Shown piece after piece: positions 23,582 to 35,023 of a DNA stretch of 64,000 nucleotides. Position numbers and translations under genes: made by a program. Location: the NCBI GenBank assembly GCA_039707465.1, contig CM077643.1, positions 44,458,605 through 44,522,604 on the forward strand, in the 5' to 3' direction. Every line of letters starts with the position of its first letter. The stretch's first letter is position 1. This DNA comes from Rhabdophis nuchalis (Eukaryota > Chordata > Lepidosauria > Squamata > Natricidae). A model generated the notes under the pieces. The model ran no database searches, was not told where the DNA came from, and worked only from the letters and a program-made list of their open reading frames with translations.

Positions 23582-26500
23582 AAGAAAGAAAGAGAATTTA
23601 TTATCACAATTGAGTCCAAAATTTTGGTTGCTAAGCAAGAGCGTTGTTAAATGAGTTTCACCACATTTTACAAGTTGGCCACTCCCACCCTGTCACATGA
23701 CTGCCAAGCCACGCCCACAAAACAGGTCACACGCAGAGAGTAGGTTCTAAAAAATTTTGAAGCCCATCACTGTCACAAGCTCTTCTTTTCACTGCCAGAA
23801 GCACTGCGGGGCTGGTCCTTCATTGTTCCCAGGGTGGCCCTGCAGGTCAGATCTAAGCATCTTGCGGGCCTTGAGTTTGACACCCATGGTATAGATCAGG
23901 GGTCTGCAAAGTTGGCTCTTTTAAGACTGGTGGACCTCAACTCCCAGAATTCCCCAGCCAGCACAATCGCTCACACCTGATCAACCTGAAAATATATAGA
24001 ACCTTGCGCTTCAAGGTTCTGACGACCATCTTCAAAGCGCTCCATGGCTCGGGGCCTAGTTATATGCGAGACCGCCTCCTGCCCCATACATCCCTTAGAC
24101 CGATACGCTCCCACAGAGAGGGCCTCCTCAGGGTGCCGTCGGCCGGACAATGCCGACTGGCGACACCCAGGGGAAGAGCCTTCTCTGTGGCAGGCCCAGC
24201 CCTTTGGAACGACTTACCCCCTGAACTTCGCACCATCTCCGACCTCCGCCTCTTCCGCAAGTGTCTAAAGACACATTTGTTCCATCTAGCCGGCCTAGCG
24301 TAACCTCCATAACTGACTTTTTAGATAGTTTTAAATTTGGGGATTTTTAATTTGGTTTTAGCGCAGGATTTCATTGAATAAGTTTTTAAAAATTTTATAT
24401 GGTTTTGTATGTATTTTTAATATTCCTGTGCGCTGCCCTGAGTCCGTTTGGAGAAGGGTGGGGTATAAATTGAATAAATGAAATGAAATGAAATGAAATT
24501 CTGGGAGTTGAAGTCCACCAGTCTTAAAAGAGCCAACTTTGCAGACCCCTGGTATAGATGAAAGCATTAGAAATGAGTGACCAGACTTTTATTTCATCCT
24601 TGATTTGTGAATAATTAATTTAAACACAGTGTTCATTCTTTTCTCCTCTTTTCCAGGTTAACCTGAAGAAGCCTTGTCCTTTCTGGAGTGATGGCCGTCA
24701 GTGTGGAATTAGGCACTGTGCTGTTAATCCATGCCCATCTGTAAGTGCCAGGAAACAAAACAAAACCCTTTTCTGTTTTCCCAATCCAGATATATTTTAA
24801 TACATTTTATTTAGCCAGCTTTATGGAAAATACGAAAGCCAAATATTGGCAATATCCCAGCGTGCTTCTTGGTTTTATAGGTACAGTGATCCCTCGTTTT
24901 TCGCGGCTTCATGTTTTGCGGCTTCAGTGCTTCGCGGGTTTTTCAAAAATACAGAATAGAAAAAAAATGCATCGGTAGGAGGCAAGCGCCCCCTAGTGCT
25001 TGCTTTAAACGATGTCCACCAACTCAAGTTTCCGGTGCGAATCCTACTTCGCGGTTTTTCAGTTTTCACGGAAGGTTCCGGTCCCAATTAACCGCGAAAA
25101 ACGAGGGATCACTGTAGTCCTCGACTTACAACTACAATTGAACCCAAACTTTTTGTTAATAAGTGAGACATTTATTAAATGACTTTTACTCCTATTTTAC
25201 GATCTTGCTTCCCATACTTGTTAAGTGGATAACTGAGTTAAGTTTGTACTAATGTGGCTTCCCCGTCGACTTGGCTTGTCAAAAGGTTATAAAAGGTGAT
25301 CACATGACCCTGGGCCTAGCAACCATCATGAATATGAATTAGCTGCCAAGCATCTGGATTTTGATCATGTGGATCCTCCAATAGTCATAAGTTTGAAAAA
25401 CGGTCCTAAATCACTTTTTCAGTGTCGTCGTAACTTCAAACAGTCACTAAATGAACTTTTGTAAACCGAGGACTACCTGTATTTTGTTCTGAAAAAATAT
25501 GATAGAAAAATCTGTTTCTTCTATCGGTTCTTTTAGAAAAACTGCCTGGCTTCTGTTGATTTGGTTGATAATATGACTCTCTCCCTGTACATGCTCAGGG
25601 AATACATAAGCCAGGGGTATCAAACTCGATATCATTGAGGACCGCATCACGGTTGTATTTGACCTTGGAGGGCTGAGGTGGGCGTGGCCAAGGTGGGTGC
25701 GACCAGCTCAACATCACTGTGGTGGCTCGAACGCTCTGCCAGCAAAAACAGGCTCCCGAGCTCCGTTTTCAGCTGCGACGGCCTCCTGCAACCCTCTGCC
25801 AGCGAAAATAGAGCTCAGGAGGGCTGAGCTGCGTTTTCTCTGGCAGAGGCACTGTGTGCCAGTCCTTCCCTATTTCCAGGGCGTCCCATTTTCCTATTTC
25901 CAGCTGGATCCGCCCCCTGGGCCTTGAGCTTGAGACCCCTGGCATAAGCTCTCCTTGCCTGTTCATGGAGCTCTGCTAGCCGTCCTTTTTCTCCAGACGA
26001 GGGTCATCAGATGTTTCTTCAGAATTTCATCAGAGGGAAATATGATTCCAGCAATGGAGAGAAGTCTAACCTTTGTAGCCCCTTGTTCCATCTGCGATCC
26101 CTTTAATACATTGAAAGCGGGTATATAAATATCACACGTTCAACCAACATGGAGTTCGCAGTATATTGAAAGTACTGTAGGATACACTGTCTGTAGCAGT
26201 TTTTTCCACCTGGAACTTGCCAGATCGTCAAAAGAGAATTGAGAGTTTTTACAAAATAAAAGTATTGTATGATTAAAACCAGGGAGCTATGCCCTCATGT
26301 CTCTTTAAGATCTTTTGGTGAATCTATTTTCTGGCCACCTTCTGGTTTGAAGGAAATAGAAGATGCCTCAAAAAAAAATGGGTGTCTTATTCTGGAATGT
26401 CTTTTCCAATTCCTGTATTTTGTGTTTTTTTAGATCAATGATAAGAATTAGTTTTACTGGGTTATTTTTTAAAATATCCTTAAAAAAAAAATGGCCCGTT

Positions 26501-29500
26501 TTTGTTTTTTTACGGGTTTTTTATCACATTTTGGATGTTTCTAATTTAGTTCCCCTTTTGATATTATTCTGCTATTATAGATTATTAGATTATCTTTGTG
26601 ATTCTTTCTTTGTTGGTTAATTTCTGGTTTGGAAATAATTTCAGTTGAAGGAGAATTAAATATGTCTTATTTTGTGATAGTGGTAATAAAAATTAAAAGA
26701 TTAAAAAAAGGATGATCCTTTTTTTTAAAAGCCACTGGTTTTTATTTAGTGTGTTCCAATCCAGGAGCTTGCCAATTCTGGATTATAAACCTAGTTTTGA
26801 CAAAAAAATATTAAAGCAGTTATGATGGCTTGTTTAAGAAAGCATAGTTTAAACATATCATGGCTTCATGCGATCCTTGAAATCAGATATGACAATCCTT
26901 GGTTTATACTTCCTGTTCAGATTGCTTCTCTAACAAAAAATTGGTAGTGGACCCAAAAGTTAAAACACTGTTGTTTTAGATTGGCATATGAAATAAATAA
27001 ATGCATCAAACATGACCTCATTATCTCTTGTTTTCAGGAAGCGGTTCCTTGTGGAATTAGATCAGAAACTAATAAGGTAAGTAACAAACAGGTCCAGTCA
27101 GAACTCACTGGTTTCAGGATAACTGTCCTGTCCTTTATGTGCATTTGAAGAGAGAAACATTGTGGGTTTTTTTCTTAAAGTAATGATATCTTTATTTATG
27201 AGTTGTTGTGATAACCGTCAACTGACGTGGCTAGGCCTGTGATTCCAACTTCAAATAGGTATTGTGAATTTAAGATCCCAAGAAAAATACACCCCTAAAA
27301 AAGCTCTTAAGTTTGTCTGGTAACTATTAGGTGAATGGTTTAGCTAGAACAGAGACAAACAAGAGGATTTTAAAAAAATCGCTCACAAGGAAAGAGGGTG
27401 AGGGATCCTGAGTGGCCCATAGCCCATGTGGCGTATAGGCAAGAGTTGATCTGAGGGTTGCTGCTTGCTAACTCACATTGGTGAATCCACTTGAATCAGT
27501 TGCACATCTCCTGTCATCTTGTTTTACAGTATTCAGAAGAAGCAGCTGCCACTCCCTTGGCTGAAAGCTGTGGAAAAGCAGAAAACCTTGGGGCTGTTGA
27601 CAAATCTTTGAGGTATAATTTGTTTTTCTGGGTAAACATGATGGCGGGGTGTTTGCTGGTCGCATGCATTTTCTTCTTTCCCTAGCCTAGAAGTTAGTTT
27701 ACTTATTTGATTTTTATCCCACCTTTATAAATAACTCAAGGCAGTGAACATACCTGATACCTTTTCTTCCCCTTATTTTCCCTGCAACAACTGTGAGGTG
27801 AGTTGAGCTGGGAGAGTGTCTGGCCCAAAGTCACCCAGTTGGCTTTCATAGAATAGTACAATGTAGTGTAGTGTAGTATAGTATAGTTTAGCATGGTATA
27901 AGATAGGACAGGACAGGACAGAACGGAATTCTTTATTGGCCAAGTGTGATTGGACACACAAGGAATTTGTCTTTGGTGCATATGGTGCATATGCTCTCAG
28001 TGTACATAAAGAAAAATAAAATATATTCGTCAAGAATCATAAAATACAACACTTAGTGGTAGTCGTAGGATACTAAGAAGCAATCAAATCATACTAGGAA
28101 ACAATAAAAACAATATAAGTTGTAAAGATACAAGCAACATGGATATAGCCATAAGTGGGAAGAGATAGGTACTAGTAAGGATGAGAAGAGTAATAGTAAT
28201 ACATTAATAGATAATTTGACAGTGTTGTGGGAATTAATTGTTTAGGAGAGTGAAGGCATTTGGGGGAAAACTGTTCTTGTGTCTTGTTGTTCTGGTGTGC
28301 AGAGCCCTATAGCTTTTTCTTGAGGGTGGAAGTTGAAACAATTTATGTCCAGGATGTGAGGGGTCTGTAGATTTTTTCTCAGCCCGCTTTTTGACTCGTG
28401 CAGTGTACAGGTCCTCGACGGAAGGCAGTTTGGTACAATTGTTTTTTTCTGCAGTTCTAATTATCCGTTGAAGTCTGCATCGCCGCCCTGGGTCCTTTGT
28501 GGAGAAGGGCGGGATATAAATGTGATTAAAATAAATAAAATAAATCTGTCTTGTTTGGTTGCAGAGCCAAACCAGACAGTTATGGAGGTGCAGATGACAG
28601 ACTCAATAATTCTTCTATAGAACTGAATCAGCAGCTCTTTGGGCAGTTTGAGCTTCCTGAGTTGGAGCAGAAAGAACATTGTTGTGCTTTTTTGATGATG
28701 TTTTTCATGTTAGGTGTCCATTTTTTTTAAAAAGGGGGGAAGTTTTTCTAGTTTGGCAACATTTGTTGTTATTATTCCCGTCAGTTGCAATAGCACTTAG
28801 ACTTATAGCAATAGCATTTAGACATATACCACTTCATCGTGCTTTTACAGCCCTCTCTAAGCAGTTTACAGAGTCAGCCTATTGCCCCCAACAATCTGGG
28901 TCCTCATTTTACCGACTTCAGAAGGATGGAAGGCTGAGTCAGATATAGTAGGTGGCTTAGGCAGCACAATGTGTTTAGCCATCGTTTCTTTAATTGAAGT
29001 ACATTGTATGAACTATTAAGCTGTGTTTGCATATCACACTAAGTTATAAAATGAGGTTTACAAACCACAGTTGTTGGGTTCATATTAACATAAATCAAAA
29101 CCATAGCTTTATTATGTTTTGTGCAAATGGTGTTTCAGCTGTACATTTAGCCCATGTTGAAGTGCCAAATTCAGGGTTCCTGCCAGCCCTCTTAACTGTT
29201 GCCTACCAATGTTTTGGGGCATGCTGATATTATGTGTGACACTTTCTCACCTCCCATAGTAATTTTACTCAGGTTCATGTATTTATGTAGAACCATTTCC
29301 ATGCACAAACATTTTCTCACTTATTTTGCAGTGAAGAAACTGCACGGGCTATGATTCAATGGACTCAGCATGATGATTCTTCAGAAAACTTTTGTGAAGC
29401 TGATGGTACTGTTGGTGTCTCCATTGCCTGTGTTTCTATTAAGGCTTCTAAGGTGGTTGCAAGGATAACAATAACAGAATCTCGGAGATCTTCTAGTCCA

Positions 29501-32500
29501 GCTTTCTGCTCTAGCAGAGAAATGCGATACCATTTCAGACAAATGGATGCCCAATCTTTTCTTAAAAACCCATAGTGCCCGCAACATCTGGAGGATTTAA
29601 AGAAAGCTGGCATATGTATTTGAGATACACAGACATATGTCTGTTATCTTGATGGTCACCCTCTTACTCTTACTCTAAACTACCTGGAGTGGGAGGAGAA
29701 AATAAAAGAACATAGGAGTAAGCTGTGGTCCAAATCAGAGGTCCCCAACCTTTACGGCTTGGCAGCCCGGGGGGGGGGGGGTGGGGAGGAGAGGGTAACT
29801 GGCCTGCTGCTTGTGCAATTCCAACTGCGCATACGTGGGCTGGTTAGTTCACATTGCCTGGTTCCAAACTGACCGCAACCCAGTAGTAGGCTATGGCTTG
29901 GAGTTTGGGGAGCCCTGGTCCAAATTATAATGCTTGACATTTATTTTGTTATATGATGAAAACAGAAAATATCCCTGGGCATTATTTAGATCAGGGGTAG
30001 TCAACCTTTTTATACCTACCGCCCACTTTTGTATCTCTGTTAGTAGTAAAATTTTCTAACTGCCCAGCGGTTCCACAGTAATGGTGATTTATAAAGTAGG
30101 GAAGTCAATTAAATTTAAAAAAGGAAAGTGCTTCAGTATTGGACAAAACCCCCACCGCCCACCATGAAAGCTGGAACGCCCACTAGTGGGCAGTAGGGAC
30201 CATGTTGACTACCACTGATTTAGATGTTTGTGGAATAGCTGTATGTATTCACAAGGTGACATCTTTAGAGAGCATTCAATGGCATCAAAATGCCAGGTAT
30301 CACCAGGTGATCAAGGCCATCATTTTTTACATGTGTAGGTTGGGTGCATTGCATATTAGAAAGGGACAGAGTTGCCTAGTCATGCCCACCATTTTGCTAT
30401 TGCAAGTCTGCCCTGTTTATATAAAAACCACACAAGGAATTTTAACACTGATTTCATTGCCAAAAGAATTAATGGGGAAAATGTTGGGAGCAGCTGCAAT
30501 TCTCAAATCTGAAATGGTACTCGCTTCTGGGCCAGCACCATACAGCCTCACGGCAGATCAGATGCTTCTTCCCAAAGGGATCTTCAGAAAAAATGGACTG
30601 AGTCGTGATGCAGATGGGTGGGAGACAGGGATAGGACCCAGCATGGTGGGAAGCGCAGATGGGTGGAAAGTGGGTAGTGGAACACAGGTAGCTCAGGTTT
30701 GCCTGGGAGGCCACACGTGGGCTGGGGAGGTGCTGCAGTGTGCCTGGGAGGCCACACGTGGGCTGGGGAGGTGCTGCAGTGTGGCCCTGCTCCTGTGGTG
30801 GTTCTCTCGGGACTTCCCACATATCTTGAGACACTCTGTGCTCTGCTTAATGACTGCACAGATTGTGATTGTTAAGAAAGATGATCATGTTGCTGCCTTG
30901 CTTAACAACCATTATAACACATGACTGTAATGGATATGCTCCATTGCAGTCATAAGTCAAGGACTATCTGTAGCATTTCCAATGTTTGAAGAATGAAATG
31001 ATTCTAAACTATCGTGGAAGCTTTTGCTAGTTTTATCAGATTCTTGCCTGCTTAAATGAGGAGGAGTGTGCCTTACAAAGCATGAGCATGAATCCACAGT
31101 GGTGGGTTTCTAATTTTTTTACTGCCGGTTCACTCATACTCGCGTGCACACTCACGTTTGCACGCCCCGCTTCTGTGCATGCACAGAAGCATCCAGATGG
31201 ATGGGCGGAGCCTCCTGCCACCGCTACTACTGGTTTGCCTGATTCAGGCCGAACCGGGGGCAACTCACCTCTGGCCTACAACAGAGAAAGTTGTGGGGTT
31301 TTTTCCTTATCTATTTCATGTTGGAAAAAATGGAAAACTCTGAAGTTAAAAACTACAAATGCAATTATTGGCAAGATGCATCCTCAGATACGTTCTTATT
31401 CTCTTTATCTCTCTTTTAAATGCAGTACTTTTTCCTTTCCAGATATCCATTCTCCTGAAGCAGAGTATGTAGATTTGCTTCTGAATCCAGAACGTTACAC
31501 TGGCTACAAAGGTCCTGAAGCCTGGAAGATTTGGAACAGTATTTATGAAGAAAACTGTTTTAAGTATGTTTAATTTAATTTAATTTAATTTAATATTTAA
31601 ATTTCTATACCGCCCTTCTCCCTTCCAGGACTCAGGGCGGTGTACAGGCAGCAGTAAAATCACTAATAAAAACATAGAAAGCAATAAAAAACCTATTAAA
31701 ATACATTAAATAATGAATAGCCTGTCTAAAACCTGTTAAAATCCCTACTAAAACCATATAAAACTAAAGCGTTTAAAAGTATGCCAGTTTAGAAACTATG
31801 CCAGGCCGGCCGCTCAAAACAGATGGGTCTTCAAAGCCCGACGGAAAAAGCACAGGTCTGTGATCGTACGAAGGTCGGGGGGTAGGTCATTCCAGAGGGC
31901 AGGGGCTGCCACAGAGAAGGCTCTCCCCCTGGGGGTCGCCAGTCGACATTGCCTGGCTGCCGACACCCTGAGGAGGCCCTCTCTGTGGGAGCAAACTGGA
32001 CGGTGGGAGGCATTTGGTAGCAGGAGGCGGTCTTGCAGATAACCAGGTCCCTTGCCTGGGTGGTTACTAATACCTTGAAGCGCACCTGGAAAGCCACAGG
32101 CAGCCAGTGCAGCTCGCGCAGGAGAGGTGTTACGTGGGAACATCTAGATGCTCCCAGAATCCCCCGCGCGGCCGCATTCTGAACTAGCTGGAGCCTCCGG
32201 GTGGACCTCAAGGGAAGGCTTTAAAATTTGGCCAGGCTTTAAAATTTTAAGATTTCCCCCCACCCCAAAAGATACTCATCTATTTTTCTCCTGGTTAAAT
32301 TTCCTAAGGATTTCTAAGGGAGTAATGTTTATTTATATTTTTAACATCTTTACATCCTGCTTTTCAATCTAGTTGCAGAAGTAACCTCAAAAACAGCAAA
32401 ATAGCATAGTTTCACTCTCAGTCCATGGAAAAGATGTTTGTAAATGTCTTTTAAAGGGTGAAAAAGCAACAGCATTTTAAATACGCACAGAGTGACTGAC

Positions 32501-34934
32501 TGGCATGCTATGCTAACTCAGTTAAAAATGGCTTATTAAAAAAATCTGGAGTTGGTTGGCATCACACAACCAGATCCATGCTCTGCATCACACAACCAGA
32601 TCCATGCTCTGCAAACACATTGACTGTATTTTCCCAACTTGTTGAGCTAAAACATTCCCTTTAATAAAAGAACAGGGCTATGTTGTGGCTTATTTTGGGC
32701 ATCTCAGCTATGCACAGACGTGTCCTCAGTACAGATCTCAGCTCTGCCACAACTTCCTTTGATGTCCTTTGGCAAAGTGTTTTTTTTTCAGCCTTTGTTT
32801 CCTCTACCACTAGTACAGACAGAGTATTACATCACAGTTATACTTTCACTCCCGGTTTACCTAATAAATAAAGAGAGCATGTTAGAGAAATCATGGCTGT
32901 TTGACTTGAATAATATAAAGAAGCAGCCTGTGTTCCCACAACTTCTTGGAGTTATTAACTGGAAAGACTTGGCACAGAGTCTCTGAGATTCACGGACAGA
33001 TCTTCACACTCTGTTAATGTAACAGAAACTCTGTTACATTACAGCTTCCATCATCCCCGGCAATGTCAATTGCATGGAATTGCTAGTGCTATATATCTAG
33101 AAGATACCAGGTTAAGATAAAGACTTTGAAAGAAAGGATAAATCAATGCATCCTTGAAAGAAGTCTGAAAGTTTGCCTTTCCCCATGTAAACTTGTCCAT
33201 TCAGCAATTAAGATATCTTCAAAGAATTTTTTCCATTCTTTTGAAATTAGTAACTTGTAAGTTCAAATGCTTCTCTCTAAATATTGGTTTAGTTCACTCC
33301 CTTTAGCTTTTAGACCTAAGTTAAAAGTGATTTTATTTGCTAGAAATTGCAATGAGAATAATTCAGTTCTGTGGTGCTCAATTGCTTTTAGTTATACATT
33401 TAACCAATATTATTTATACATGGTTTTAACTATAAATAATTAAAATATGTTTATCTTATAGGCCTCGCTCAGTGAAAAGGCCTTTAAATCCACTGGCTTC
33501 TGGCAGAGGTAAGCTTATCTTTCCATTATTTTTAAGAGAAAGTTGATATTGTTAGTGGACAGAGTTACCATATGTTTGCAAGTATTAGGGTTATTGATAA
33601 AAGAAGAAGGGAAAAATTCAAATTGGATTAACATTTTTCAGTGCGTATTAATGTCACATTTCATGTTGCTACACTATTAAAAAAAAACTCTAAACATGGG
33701 AGGGCAATCAAAAGAGGAGAAAATGGCAAATAAGGATGGAATGGAGTCAAAAATAGGAAGAAAGCAAATGGAAGCAGTATGTTCTTAAAATATTGTCTAC
33801 TCAGGTGATTAAGGCACCAGGCTAGAAACCGGAAGACCATGACTTCAGATTCCACCTCAGTCAAAAATGATAGCCAGGATGATCCTAGACCAATTATTCT
33901 CTCCCAGCCTAGTCCACTTCACATGGTTTGTTCTGACCTAGGCTTCCCCAAACCATGAAGCAGACTCCTTGTCTCAACAAAAAAAATCCTTTTTTATTAA
34001 GTTACTGTGAATTCCTCTCATTCACATCCAGCAAAGTATTTCAAGGCTGGGTTTACAGTCACAAACCTTATCTAGGTTGGAGAACTACCAGGCCGATATT
34101 GTCAAAACTTGGCAAGGAGTCTTAGAACCAATTAAGCGAACTCATTGTCTCCTGCAAACTCCACTCCCCTTTCGCTCCTCTTTTATTCCCTATGGGAGGA
34201 GCCATTCACTGTCCACCTGTGGCGTTACTCCCAAGTCGACCCTTGTTCCTTAACTGTTCCCTTCATCTGGCAACTCTGCGCATGTACACACTGGGAACAG
34301 GCTCCAGCTTGTTCGTCTGACTTCGAAGGCAGCCAATAACTGTCAGACAGCCCAGGCCCCATCTCTACTTCCGACACAGAGCCCTGATCAGAGCCTTCCC
34401 CAGACTTCAGGACTGGCCCATGTTCCTCCTCAACCTCCTCACTGTCCAAATCTGCTGCCAGCTGTGCTGGTTGCTGGCAGGCCGCAACAGGGTTGTTGTT
34501 ATTGTGGGGAAAATAGGAGGAGGAAGAAGTATTAGATATGTTCTCTGCCTTGGTAGTTATTTGTAAAAAAAATAAAGGCAGGATACAAACAAAACCCTTA
34601 TAGATTAAAAAAACTGTACGCTACAAGGAGTATTATTGATACTGCAAGAAGTCCAGGGGTGGCCAAATAAGATTCTTTGTAGAATAGGAATAATGCTAAA
34701 GTATTTGATTAGCTGAATGCCCCTCCCCATCAGCCCAGAGATCTGGAATAAAGTGTGTAAGTCTGATCAATGACTGAACTAAAGCAGTTTCCGAATCATG
34801 TAAGTCTAGGTTTAGGTCAAGTCTAGATCAAGTTTAATTTGATTTTAACTTTGCACTTTGTTGTAATTTGTTTTTAATTTCCCTGTGCCCCGCCTCGAGT
34901 CCCTTCGGGGAGAGAGAGCGGGATATAAATAAAA

Positions 34935-35023
<89 letters not shown>

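Larger units (their letters stand above)
20653..24656 (+). other. ERO1A: ERO1A intron 2
   Basis: This 4.0 kb intron is built largely of transposons: a SINE holding a hAT element (20812-21432), another SINE (22530-22775), and a stack of hAT-like elements, a palindromic element and an L2 (22924-24559). The stretch 21440-22500 holds nothing I can identify. Confidence 0.85.
24741..27037 (+). other. ERO1A: ERO1A intron 3
   Basis: This 2.3 kb intron holds two nested TA-flanked elements (24878-25479) and a hAT-like element (25612-25941). From 25950 to 27037 the sequence is AT-rich with homopolymer runs. I see no exon or recognisable repeat there. Confidence 0.85.
27613..29331 (+). other. ERO1A: ERO1A intron 5
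   Basis: This 1.7 kb intron is mostly repeats: a SINE (27695-27845), a minus-strand LINE 3' part split by an L2 tail (27846-28680), and a partial SINE (28787-28948). The stretch 28950-29331 holds nothing recognisable. Confidence 0.85.
29406..31442 (+). other. ERO1A: ERO1A intron 6
   Basis: This 2.0 kb intron carries two clean hAT-like elements (29736-29917, 29992-30217), a block with a 41-bp tandem duplication ending in a TA-flanked element end (30971), and another hAT-like element (31097-31273). Confidence 0.85.

Noticed and set aside
30202..30924. 240-codon open frame as a host gene
   Set aside because: It spans transposon ends and a tandem duplication inside an ERO1A intron and shows no domain or splice structure. 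Kept only as a low-interest finding.
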